5,517 bases of DNA, taken from positions 1 to 5,517 of the forward strand of contig JANYHP010000612.1 of assembly GCA_025359005.1 (NCBI GenBank). The letters are read 5' to 3'. Position 1 is the stretch's first letter. Each line of letters opens with the position of its first letter. Under the pieces are notes generated by a model. The model made no database searches. It saw only the letters and a program-made list of their open reading frames with translations, and was not told the origin of the DNA. The stretch is from Hyphomicrobiaceae bacterium. GTDB lineage: Bacteria > Pseudomonadota > Alphaproteobacteria > Rhizobiales > Hyphomicrobiaceae. The position numbers were made by a program, and so were the translations under genes. Of this stretch, positions 1 to 5,517 are shown piece after piece.

Positions 1-17
1 TGGGCGCGGCACCAAAG

Positions 18-64
18 GCGAGGGCGCTGCCCTCGCGCTCCCGCCAAAGGCCTGAGGCCTTTGG
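18..64. repeat. Tandem hairpins downstream of the DUF1330 gene
   Basis: Two perfect inverted repeats lie side by side. GCGAGGGC at 18-25 pairs with GCCCTCGC at 29-36 around a 3-base loop. CCAAAGGCC at 44-52 pairs with GGCCTTTGG at 56-64 around TGA. CCAAAGGC also occurs at 12-19 as a direct repeat of 44-51, so the outer arm could pair with 57-64 instead. The second hairpin starts about 50 bases past the DUF1330 stop and may end or protect that transcript. Neither strand has a T-run after the stem, so it is not a classical intrinsic terminator. The whole 1-115 stretch has no supported gene. Confidence 0.5.
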
Positions 65-115
65 AAACCAACCGGTGTCGCGCTGACCGCGAGAGTCGTG
101 TTCGGGGCAGCACGA

Positions 116-409
116 TCAGCCGTCGTAACCTTCGATGATGACGAGGTCGGCCACGGACGCCGTGTTGCGGACGGCTGTTGCGGCTTTGTATTCGGGGCTG
201 TCGTAGCAATCCTTCGCAACTTGATAGCTCGGGAATTCGATGACGACGTGGCGCGACCGGAGAGCGCCCGAGCGCATCTCGCTCGCACCGGAACGGACGA
301 GAAATTTTGCGCCATACTTTGCGAACGCGATGCCGTTGAGACGAACGTACTCTTTGTATTTTTCCGGGTCAGAGACGTCGACGTGGGCAATCCAGTAACC
401 TTTGGGCAT
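116..409 (-). CDS. DUF1330 domain-containing protein
   Basis: A 97-residue cytosolic protein of the DUF1330 family, a ferredoxin-like (dimeric alpha/beta barrel) fold of unknown biochemical role. It starts MPKGYWIAHVDVSDPEKY, continues with a YGAKFLVRSG strand and an HVVIEFPSYQVAKDCYDSPEY segment, and ends in a VIIEGYDG-type strand, the usual family order. Length fits the family norm of about 95-100 residues. The start at 409 is chosen because an AAGGA Shine-Dalgarno sits eight bases upstream and MPKGYW is the family's usual N-terminus. A TTG six codons further upstream is in frame but has no support. It is the last gene of the apparent aspS transcript, 18 bases after the small basic protein. 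No signal peptide or membrane segment is seen. Family assignment is firm; function is unknown. Confidence 0.9.
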   Translation of the reverse strand: MPKGYWIAHVDVSDPEKYKEYVRLNGIAFAKYGAKFLVRSGASEMRSGALRSRHVVIEFPSYQVAKDCYDSPEYKAATAVRNTASVADLVIIEGYDG

Positions 410-417
410 GGGTGTTT

Positions 418-422
418 TCCTT
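418..422 (-). promoter_or_regulatory. Ribosome binding site of the DUF1330 gene
   Basis: On the minus strand AAGGA lies eight bases before the ATG at 409. It falls in the 18-base gap after the stop of the preceding small gene, and it decides the start in favour of MPKGYW over the upstream TTG. Confidence 0.7.
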
Positions 423-427
423 AGCAA

Positions 428-610
428 CTACTTCTTGTGTGCGCCTAAAGGGGATGACGTTCGCGGCGATGGTCGAAGATCTGATGCACGGACCCTCTTT
501 CCGTAATCCGAGATTCGACCCGAGCGATCTGCTTGTGAGCCCGACACGGAGGCTCGCGCGGCACGTTTGAGTGCCGCCTCCACCTTTTCCTTGTTCGTGA
601 TTTTTGTCAT
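428..610 (-). CDS. Small basic protein paired with zeta-like kinase (putative antitoxin or partner)
   Basis: A 60-residue protein. Residues 1-22 (MTKITNKEKVEAALKRAARA) look like a short amphipathic helix. Residues 23-60 are rich in Ser, Arg, Gly and Pro and probably disordered, with net positive charge. Its ATG overlaps the stop of the kinase gene as ATGA, which implies translational coupling; the own ribosome binding site is weak (GGA six bases upstream). From general knowledge, small proteins with an ALKRAA...GS...RSGR pattern often sit next to COG4185 zeta-like ATPases. I recall this pattern only loosely and could not search it. A cognate antitoxin role is therefore inference, and the order (kinase first) is the reverse of the classical epsilon-zeta arrangement. 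No catalytic motif is visible. Confidence 0.7.
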   Translation of the reverse strand: MTKITNKEKVEAALKRAARASVSGSQADRSGRISDYGKRVRASDLRPSPRTSSPLGAHKK

Positions 611-1134
611 AGGTCGTCCGAGGTTGCGACTAGATTGAAATCGCCTTCGACACTATCCCAGACAGACCAATCGTTGACTATCGGTTTGTATATCTGCTCC
701 AGATATTGCTCGCTGCGCGCAAACCGTCGTCTTATGACGGGCTCAGGAATATTGTGGCCTCCAGCAAGAACGCGGCGTCGCACGCGCTCGACGGACATTT
801 CTACATTTTGTAGCCGCAAGTAGATAAGTGAGACGTAGTAGCCAACGCCCTGCCATACTGGGATTTTAGCCGCGTAGCTGCGTGTAGCCAAGGTGGTCTC
901 GAGCATGAACTCCCGTTCATCCGCGACGAGCTGATCAATAAGGCTAAGCATTGCACGACCTGCTCTGGCGTCCAGCGACATTTGAGTCGTGCCTGCCTGC
1001 AATTCCCTGATGTCTTGCGCGAGTTCATCGGCGTTCACATAGAACAGACCCTCCTGCTTCGCGGGAAGATACTGCCTGGCGAAGCTTGTTTTTCCAGCGC
1101 CGTTGGGGCCGGCAACGATGATGATCTCCTGCAT
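607..1134 (-). CDS. Zeta-toxin-like P-loop kinase (COG4185-type ATPase)
   Basis: A 175-residue P-loop protein of the zeta-toxin-like/COG4185 group. Walker A is GPNGAGKT at residues 9-16. An NADEL motif follows at 34-38, then FMLETTL at 76-82 (the acidic ETTL typical of the group), and a basic lid segment at 117-141 that includes RVRRRVLAGGHNIP and IRRRF. These match the order of nucleotide and substrate elements in zeta/PezT kinases. The group includes UDP-N-acetylglucosamine kinases that poison cell-wall synthesis, but this substrate is inference. It is much shorter than PezT (about 250 residues). The ATG at 1134 has AAAGG eight bases upstream. It begins 18 bases after aspS ends and overlaps the next gene by four bases. 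GC is about 51% in a sampled stretch, lower than aspS, suggesting transfer. It could be a harmless housekeeping ATPase rather than a toxin. Confidence 0.87.
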   Translation of the reverse strand: MQEIIIVAGPNGAGKTSFARQYLPAKQEGLFYVNADELAQDIRELQAGTTQMSLDARAGRAMLSLIDQLVADEREFMLETTLATRSYAAKIPVWQGVGYYVSLIYLRLQNVEMSVERVRRRVLAGGHNIPEPVIRRRFARSEQYLEQIYKPIVNDWSVWDSVEGDFNLVATSDDL

Positions 1135-1142
1135 GCAAATTG

Positions 1143-1147
1143 CCTTT
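1143..1147 (-). promoter_or_regulatory. Ribosome binding site of the zeta-like kinase
   Basis: AAAGG on the minus strand, eight bases before the ATG at 1134, in the 18-base gap after the aspS stop. It shows that the kinase can be translated independently within a shared aspS message. Confidence 0.55.
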
Positions 1148-1152
1148 GAACG

Positions 1153-3000
1153 TCACCCCTTCTTCTCATCCAGGATATTCACGCGGACGTGGAGTTCGCG
1201 GAGTTGTTTGTTCGACACTTCGCTGGGGGCGCCCATGAGCAGGTCGTTGGCCTGCTGGTTCATGGGGAACAGCGCCACTTCGCGCAGGTTCTTGGCACCG
1301 ACGATCAACATGACGATGCGGTCGATGCCGGCGGCCATGCCACCGTGCGGCGGCGCGCCGTACTGGAACGCGCGATAGAGGCCGCCGAAGCGGTCTTCCA
1401 CATCCTTCTGCGTGAGGCCGGTGTGCTCGAAAGCGGTGACCATCGTCGTCGGGCGGTGGTTGCGGATGGAGCCGGACGCCATTTCGAAGCCGTTGCAGAC
1501 GATGTCGTACTGGTTGGCTTTCAGCGCGAGCAATTGCTCTGTCGTTGTCGCGGCTGCAAGCGCGTCGTGGCCGCCCTTCGGCATCGAGAAGGGGTTGTGG
1601 GCAAAGTCGAGCTTCTTGTCGTCGTCGTTCCATTCGTAGAACGGCATGTCGACGATCCAGCAGAGCGCGAACTTCGCCTCGTCGACCAGCTTCAGCTCGC
1701 GGCCGACCTGGTCGCGGGCGAGGCCGGCGAACTTGTAGAATTTGGCGGGATCGCCGGCGGTGAAGAAGCAGGCGTCGCCGGTCTTGAGCCCCGTCTGCTT
1801 CTGGATGGCTGCGGCGCGGTCGGCCCCAATGTTCTTGGCGATGGGGCCAGCGCCTGCTGCGCCTTCCTCGTCGCGCCACATGATGTAGCCGAGGCCGGGC
1901 TGGCCTTCCTTCTGGGCCCAGCCGTTCATGCGGTCGCAGAAGGCGCGGCTACCGCCGGTGGGCGCGGGGATGGCCCAGACGCGGACCTTGGGGTCTTTCT
2001 CAATCATGCCGGCGAAGACCTTGAAGCCCGAGCCGCGGAAGTGCTCGGTGACGTCGGCCATCTCGATGGGGTTGCGCAGGTCGGGCTTGTCGGAGCCGTA
2101 TTTGCGGATCGCCTCGTCATAGGGAATGCGAGGCCAGCCTTTGGTGACGGTCTTGCCGCCGGAGAATTCCTCGAAGATGCCGGTGATGACCGGTTCCATC
2201 GTCTGGAACACGTCTTCCTGTTCGACGAAGCTCATCTCGAGGTCGAGTTGGTAGAACTCGCCGGGCAGGCGGTCGGCGCGCGGGTCCTCGTCGCGGAAGC
2301 AGGGAGCGACCTGGAAATAGCGGTCGAAGCCCGAGATCATCAACAGCTGCTTGTATTGCTGCGGCGCCTGCGGCAGCGCGTAGAATTTGCCCGCATGAAT
2401 GCGGCTCGGCACGAGAAAGTCGCGCGCGCCTTCGGGTGACGAGGCCGTCAAAATTGGCGTGGCGAACTCGTTGAAGCCGGCTGCTTCCATGCGGCGGCGG
2501 ATCGACTTGATGACCGCCACGCGCGTCATGATGGACGCGTGCAGCGTCTCGCGGCGGAGATCGAGAAAGCGGTATTGCAGGCGCAGGTCTTCTGAGTAGT
2601 CCGGCTCGCCGAAGACGGGGACGGGAAGCTCTTTCGCCTCAGACAACACCTCGATTTCTTCGGCATACAGCTCGATCTCGCCGGTGGCCATGTCGGCGTT
2701 GCTCGTTCCAGCGGGCCGCGCGCGGACCTTGGCGTCGATGCGGATCACCCACTCCGAGCGCACTTTTTCGGCGAGCTTGAAGGCGGGGGATTCAGGGTCG
2801 GCGACCACCTGAGTCATGCCGTAGTGGTCGCGCAGATCGATGAACAGAACGCCGCCGTGGTCGCGGACGCGATGGACCCAGCCGGAGATGCGAACGGTAG
2901 CGCCGTTGTCTGTCGCGCGCAGGGCGCCGCAGGTGTGCGTGCGGTAGCGATGCATCATGGCGGAGCCATGCAAGGATGGAGTGGAAGTCGCCGCGGCCAT
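1153..3000 (-). CDS. aspS: Aspartyl-tRNA synthetase, probably non-discriminating
   Basis: A cytosolic class IIb synthetase that attaches Asp to tRNA. It is 615 residues from the ATG at 3000, or 600 from the ATG at 2955. An OB-fold anticodon domain covers roughly residues 17-130. Motif 1 ends at Pro182; [11 protein letters not shown] is at 211-221; motif 2 has FRDED at 235-239; an inserted GAD-type domain lies around 310-430; motif 3 has GIDR at 558-561. His48 (RDHGG) and Gly98 (RARPAG) replace the Leu and Lys of E. coli AspRS; His and Gly there are linked to non-discriminating enzymes that also make Asp-tRNA-Asn for GatCAB. The family normally starts [10 protein letters not shown] (the 2955 ATG), but the good Shine-Dalgarno precedes 3000, so I keep the longer form. 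It is intact and leads a tight four-gene run. Confidence 0.97.
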   Translation of the reverse strand: MAAATSTPSLHGSAMMHRYRTHTCGALRATDNGATVRISGWVHRVRDHGGVLFIDLRDHYGMTQVVADPESPAFKLAEKVRSEWVIRIDAKVRARPAGTSNADMATGEIELYAEEIEVLSEAKELPVPVFGEPDYSEDLRLQYRFLDLRRETLHASIMTRVAVIKSIRRRMEAAGFNEFATPILTASSPEGARDFLVPSRIHAGKFYALPQAPQQYKQLLMISGFDRYFQVAPCFRDEDPRADRLPGEFYQLDLEMSFVEQEDVFQTMEPVITGIFEEFSGGKTVTKGWPRIPYDEAIRKYGSDKPDLRNPIEMADVTEHFRGSGFKVFAGMIEKDPKVRVWAIPAPTGGSRAFCDRMNGWAQKEGQPGLGYIMWRDEEGAAGAGPIAKNIGADRAAAIQKQTGLKTGDACFFTAGDPAKFYKFAGLARDQVGRELKLVDEAKFALCWIVDMPFYEWNDDDKKLDFAHNPFSMPKGGHDALAAATTTEQLLALKANQYDIVCNGFEMASGSIRNHRPTTMVTAFEHTGLTQKDVEDRFGGLYRAFQYGAPPHGGMAAGIDRIVMLIVGAKNLREVALFPMNQQANDLLMGAPSEVSNKQLRELHVRVNILDEKKG

Positions 3001-3009
3001 GGCCGTTGG

Positions 3010-3014
3010 TCCTC
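3010..3014 (-). promoter_or_regulatory. Ribosome binding site of aspS (supports the upstream start)
   Basis: GAGGA on the minus strand, nine bases before the ATG at 3000. The in-frame ATGs at 2958 and 2955, where family homology begins, have no purine-rich site at proper spacing. This favours a 15-residue N-terminal extension. Confidence 0.55.
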
Positions 3015-3042
3015 AAATCAGATGCTGTCGTATGGGTCCGGG

Positions 3043-3071
3043 AAAAGCGCATCAGGGCGCGGCTTTGTCAA
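3043..3071 (-). promoter_or_regulatory. Possible aspS promoter (-35 TTGACA)
   Basis: A perfect TTGACA lies on the minus strand at 3071-3066, 65 bases upstream of the aspS ATG at 3000. At 16-18 base spacing the -10 position reads GCTTTT or CTTTTC, a poor match to TATAAT. The call rests on the -35 hexamer and its position only. Confidence 0.3.
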
Positions 3072-3138
3072 CGTCCCTGGATTCGGCCAAAGCGGCGTGA
3101 CCTAGTACGGTTGCCGGGCTTTCGCGTGGCTTGCTCGT

Positions 3139-3235
3139 GGCCGCATCCCGCGGGCTCACGACATCGCCTGCGGCCCTCAGAGGGTCTGTGGTTCGCGCAT
3201 CCCGCTGCGAACCACTGTGCGCCGGAGGCATCCGG
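3139..3235. other. Cluster of dyad symmetries upstream of aspS
   Basis: Part of the 410-base gap 3001-3410, where I find no gene. GGCCGC at 3139-3144 pairs with GCGGCC at 3170-3175. CCCT/AGGG lie at 3174-3177 and 3181-3184. GTGGTTCGC at 3188-3196 pairs perfectly with GCGAACCAC at 3207-3215. CCGGA at 3222-3226 pairs with TCCGG at 3231-3235. The 10-mer CGCATCCCGC occurs twice, at 3142-3151 and 3196-3205. It could be a dispersed intergenic repeat, a structured leader or a small RNA. It does not fold as a tRNA. Confidence 0.45.
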
Positions 3236-3311
3236 ACGCGTTGGATTGACTATGCCAGAACCTCACGGAAATGCAACTTTTCGGTGTGATTAAGGTTTAT
3301 TTCTCGCAGAA

Positions 3312-3349
3312 GAGCGCTTTCCGCTTGGTTGGCATGGGGGGAAGCGCTC
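3312..3349. repeat. Long inverted repeat (hairpin)
   Basis: GAGCGCTTTCC at 3312-3322 pairs with GGGAAGCGCTC at 3339-3349: eleven pairs with one G-T, around a 16-base loop. It lies about 60 bases past the stop of the 118-residue protein. It may end that transcript, but there is no T-run on either side. Confidence 0.45.
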
Positions 3350-3365
3350 CAGCTCTTTGTTGGTC

Positions 3366-3409
3366 GCATCTTTTTGCACCAAACCGGTGTCCACCTTGGT
3401 GGACGATGC
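3366..3409. repeat. REP-like palindromic element
   Basis: A 44-base element bounded by GCATC (3366-3370) and GATGC (3405-3409). CACCAA at 3377-3382 pairs with TTGGTG at 3396-3401, and a competing perfect stem GTCCACC/GGTGGAC lies at 3389-3404. The layout, with GCAT ends and a central AAACCGGTGTCCAC, resembles a palindromic repeat I recall as abundant between genes of Bradyrhizobium and relatives (GCATGATC ends, AAAACCGGTTTCCAC core). It begins one base after the TAA of the upstream gene. Membership in that family is from memory, not from a search. Confidence 0.55.
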
Positions 3410-3410
3410 C

Positions 3411-3767
3411 TTATGGAAACCGATCCACGAACGCGGAAATCGCGTCAGACACCGCCGCACATTTCGCGTCGCGGTCCGGATCATCGGTACGCGGGATGGT
3501 CTTGAGGATCTCATCCAGGGCCGACTGCATCGCGGTGCTGGCGCTGAAGGCGTCGGCACGCGATGAGTACCGGCAGGTGTGAAAAAACCAGCCGTAGATG
3601 CCAGACGTGATCGCGAAGTTGACGGCGCCGCCAAGGTCTTCGACGACAATGCGGGCTCCGAGGTCGTGTTCGTAATCGGCAACGACGGTGCCGCCGTTCA
3701 GATCACGCGGGTCGAGGGCATCGCGGGCGTCTGTCGGTGTCCAGGGATCTGTTGGCGTTGACGACAT
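3411..3767 (-). CDS. Hypothetical protein, 118 residues
   Basis: I do not recognise the family. The N-terminus (residues 1-22) is rich in Thr, Pro and Asp and likely flexible. A core at about 24-68 reads as strands plus an aromatic stretch (GIYGWFFHTCRYSS at 56-69). The C-terminal part at about 70-118 looks helical, with several Asp residues around 95-102. There are two Cys (65 and about 104), no signal peptide and no clear membrane segment. The ATG at 3767 is chosen because GGAG lies ten bases upstream. An in-frame ATG at 3857 would add 30 Arg-rich residues and has no such site. It is co-directional with the oxidoreductase upstream (189-base gap) and ends directly before the palindromic element. 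The coding call rests on an open frame, a ribosome binding site and normal-looking codon use. Confidence 0.7.
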   Translation of the reverse strand: MSSTPTDPWTPTDARDALDPRDLNGGTVVADYEHDLGARIVVEDLGGAVNFAITSGIYGWFFHTCRYSSRADAFSASTAMQSALDEILKTIPRTDDPDRDAKCAAVSDAISAFVDRFP

Positions 3768-3777
3768 GAGAATGGTG

Positions 3778-3781
3778 CTCC
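3778..3781 (-). promoter_or_regulatory. Ribosome binding site of the 118-residue protein
   Basis: GGAG (within GGTGGAG) on the minus strand, ten bases before the ATG at 3767. It supports that start over the upstream ATG at 3857. Confidence 0.5.
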
Positions 3782-3956
3782 ACCGCCGAGCCACGCGCCG
3801 AACGGCACAAGGGTGGCGATCACCAACGATCCTGTCGCCCCTCCAGCGGCGGGTCAATCGGGCATGCCACGCCGCGAGCCAGGATCACGGCGGCTGCCCC
3901 CAGCACGACGTCAACGTCGGCTGCTTGGCGTTCGATCGCTTCGGTGCGGCGGCTGC

Positions 3957-5517
3957 TCAGCCTGCCTTGATCCAGACGTGGTTGTCGTGGAAGGGGGCGC
4001 CGCCGTAGGGGGCGGCTTGGGCGGCGGAGGTGAGGGTGTTGATACCCTCGCCGTTGTCGAACTGGTCGTTGGGCGCGATGCCTTCGACGATGACGACGCC
4101 GCGCTGGACGCCGGGGAAGCTTTCGGCCCACAAGCCGATTTCGCCGCGCTCGTTGCCCATGTGGATTTTCGCGCCGTCGGCCAGGCCGAGCTTTGCCATG
4201 TCGTCGGGATGGATTTTTGCGCGCGGCTTGCCTTCGCGCTTCAGGCTCGACGGCGTTTCATTGAACGATGAGTTGAGATAGCTGCGCGAGGGGCTGGTCG
4301 CCATGCGGAAGGGGTGCGCGGCGTCGGCGTTCTCGTTGATGTCCCAATGATCCGGCAATGCTGGCATGTGGCCGGTACCGAGCCCCAGTTCCATGCGGCG
4401 CGACGACGGCACATTGTCCCAATCGGGGCGGAACTTGAATTTGCCGTCGGCGTAGCCGAAGCCCTTGATGGAGTGGGCGGTGTCAAAATCGGGCTGGCAG
4501 TCGATCCATTTTGTCTGTTCGAGGTTCGCGAGTGTGCCCCAGCCGGACTCTCGCAAGGTCCAGTCGATAATCTCGCGCGGGGTCATGGCAAAGCCCGGGT
4601 GCTCCGCGCCGACACGTTTCGCGACTGCTGCGATCACGTCGTGGTTGGACCAGCATTCGCCCGGCGGCTCGACCAGCTTTGGCCCCAGCAGAATGTGCTG
4701 ATGGCCGCCGCCCTGGTAGACGTCGTCGTGCTCGGTGAACATGGTGGCGGGCAGAACGAGGTCGGCCAGTTCGGCGGTTGCGGTCATGAACTGCTCGTGC
4801 ACACACGTGAACAGATCGTCGCGGGCAAAGCCGGCTTTCACCTTGCGCTGCTCGGGGGCGACCTGCACGGGGTTGGTGTTCTGGATGATCATGGCGGTGA
4901 CGGGCGGGCCGCCTTTGAGATCATACGGATTGTTGGTCAGCACGTCGCCGATGCGGCTCATGTCGAACTGACGGACGTTCGGATCGAGCCGGTCGCCGGC
5001 TTCGATCATCGATCTGTTCCAGTGAAAAATGGCGCCGTTGTTGTGGAAGGCGCCGCCGCCTTCGTGCAGCCACGCACCCGTGACGGCTGCGATGCAAGCC
5101 GCCGCGTGCATATTGGCTGACCCGTTCTTCTGCCGCGAGAAGCCGTAGCCAAGACGAAAGAACGTGCGCGGCGTGGTGCCGACAAGGCGCGCAAACGCTT
5201 CGATCTCGGCGACGGTGAGGCCGGTGATGGCGGATGCCCATTCCGGAGTCTTGAATTTCAGGTGCGCTTCGAGATCGCGCGGGCAGTCGGTGTACTTGTC
5301 GAGATAGGGCCAGTTGGCGTGGCCGTCGCGGAACAGCACGTGCATCACCGCGCACGCAAGCGCGCCGTCCGTGCCGGGGCGCAGGCACAGCGCGAGATCG
5401 GCCTGCGCCATCGTACCGTTCTGGTAGATGTCGATGGCAACGATTTTGGCACCGCGCTCTTTTCTTGCTTTGACCGCATGCGTCATCACGTTGACCTGCG
5501 TGTTGACCGCATTGGTG
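3957..5517 (-). CDS. Molybdopterin-dependent oxidoreductase, C-terminal part
   Basis: The last 519 residues of a molybdopterin oxidoreductase of the DMSO-reductase superfamily. The frame stays open to the window edge, and its first codons (TNAVNTQVNVMTHAVKARK) are internal sequence, so the GTG at 5489 and ATG at 5486 are not real starts. Visible family marks are RGAKIVAIDIY followed by ADLALCLRPGTDGAL, GYGFSRQKNGS, IIQNTNPVQVAPEQ, and ATAELADLVLPATMFTEHDD. The C-terminal Molydop_binding domain lies about 4312-3975, starting FRMATSPSRSYLNSSF with PRAKIHPDDMAKLGLADG. The Fe-S cysteines and the residue that ligates Mo would be in the missing N-terminal part, so cofactor set and substrate cannot be told. 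Homologues of this type are often annotated simply as anaerobic dehydrogenase or putative formate dehydrogenase; I would not commit. No frameshift is seen. The next gene starts 189 bases downstream. Confidence 0.95.
   Translation of the reverse strand, partial: TNAVNTQVNVMTHAVKARKERGAKIVAIDIYQNGTMAQADLALCLRPGTDGALACAVMHVLFRDGHANWPYLDKYTDCPRDLEAHLKFKTPEWASAITGLTVAEIEAFARLVGTTPRTFFRLGYGFSRQKNGSANMHAAACIAAVTGAWLHEGGGAFHNNGAIFHWNRSMIEAGDRLDPNVRQFDMSRIGDVLTNNPYDLKGGPPVTAMIIQNTNPVQVAPEQRKVKAGFARDDLFTCVHEQFMTATAELADLVLPATMFTEHDDVYQGGGHQHILLGPKLVEPPGECWSNHDVIAAVAKRVGAEHPGFAMTPREIIDWTLRESGWGTLANLEQTKWIDCQPDFDTAHSIKGFGYADGKFKFRPDWDNVPSSRRMELGLGTGHMPALPDHWDINENADAAHPFRMATSPSRSYLNSSFNETPSSLKREGKPRAKIHPDDMAKLGLADGAKIHMGNERGEIGLWAESFPGVQRGVVIVEGIAPNDQFDNGEGINTLTSAAQAAPYGGAPFHDNHVWIKAG

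Noticed and set aside
98..424. A 108-residue open frame on the plus strand over the DUF1330 gene
   Set aside because: The minus strand encodes a complete DUF1330 protein with a ribosome binding site; the plus frame is its shadow.
1189..2439. A 416-residue open frame on the plus strand, antisense to aspS
   Set aside because: It lies wholly inside an intact, strongly conserved aspS. Its sequence is low-complexity (Val, Ala, Glu, Asp rich), as expected from the opposite strand of a GC-rich gene, and no domain is recognisable.
3186..3220. Possible tRNA T-arm (GGTTCGC)
   Set aside because: The dyad is a 9-bp stem with a 10-base loop. There are no matching D-arm, anticodon arm or acceptor stem on either side.
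3290..3682. A 130-residue minus-strand frame overlapping the 118-residue protein
   Set aside because: It runs through the palindromic element and the intergenic hairpin, lacks a ribosome binding site, and its Ser/Arg/Pro-rich composition is typical of an out-of-frame reading.
3820..4131. A 103-residue minus-strand frame starting inside the oxidoreductase gene
   Set aside because: Its first half is an Arg-rich shadow of the oxidoreductase. Only the last part beyond 3957 could matter, and that is covered as a weak remnant finding.
4314..5120. A 268-residue open frame on the plus strand, antisense to the oxidoreductase
   Set aside because: It mirrors the codon bias of the real gene on the minus strand. 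It contains no family motif, and the minus-strand protein is clearly conserved.
1..5517. CRISPR array, rRNA, transposase or integrase
   Set aside because: No regularly spaced repeats, rRNA-like sequence or recombinase motif was seen on either strand.

Overview
The window looks like the chromosome of a GC-rich alphaproteobacterium, most likely of the order Hyphomicrobiales (Rhizobiales). The aspartyl-tRNA synthetase has the alphaproteobacterial form: an [13 protein letters not shown] start region, an [15 protein letters not shown] motif 2 region and a long C-terminal tail. A palindrome resembling intergenic repeats common in this order also occurs. Genus cannot be set from the sequence. Every gene I can support is on the minus strand, so transcription runs from high to low coordinates.

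In the order of transcription: (i) 5517-3957 is the C-terminal three quarters of a molybdopterin-dependent oxidoreductase whose start lies outside the window. (ii) 3956-3768 is a gap of 189 bases with no convincing gene. (iii) 3767-3411 encodes a 118-residue protein of unknown function, and its stop codon is followed at once by a palindromic REP-like element. (iv) 3410-3001 is a 410-base gap containing that palindrome, a second long hairpin, a cluster of dyads around 3139-3235, and a possible aspS promoter near 3066. (v) 3000-1153 is aspS. (vi) 1134-607 is a small zeta-toxin-like P-loop kinase. (vii) 610-428 is a 60-residue basic protein overlapping the kinase gene by four bases (ATGA). (viii) 409-116 is a DUF1330 protein. 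(ix) 115-1 holds two tight hairpins and no supported gene.

aspS, the kinase, the small protein and the DUF1330 gene are separated by 18, -4 and 18 bases and probably form one transcript. The kinase segment is visibly lower in GC (about 51% in a 110-base sample, against about 67% in a 90-base sample of aspS). This suggests that a toxin-like kinase and partner cassette was inserted behind an essential housekeeping gene. The synthetase carries His and Gly at the two anticodon-domain positions associated with non-discriminating AspRS. It therefore probably also charges tRNA-Asn and would depend on the GatCAB amidotransferase.

Nothing here is clearly a new system. The best candidates for a second look are the reversed-order kinase/small-protein pair embedded in the aspS operon and the structured, repeat-like DNA upstream of aspS.
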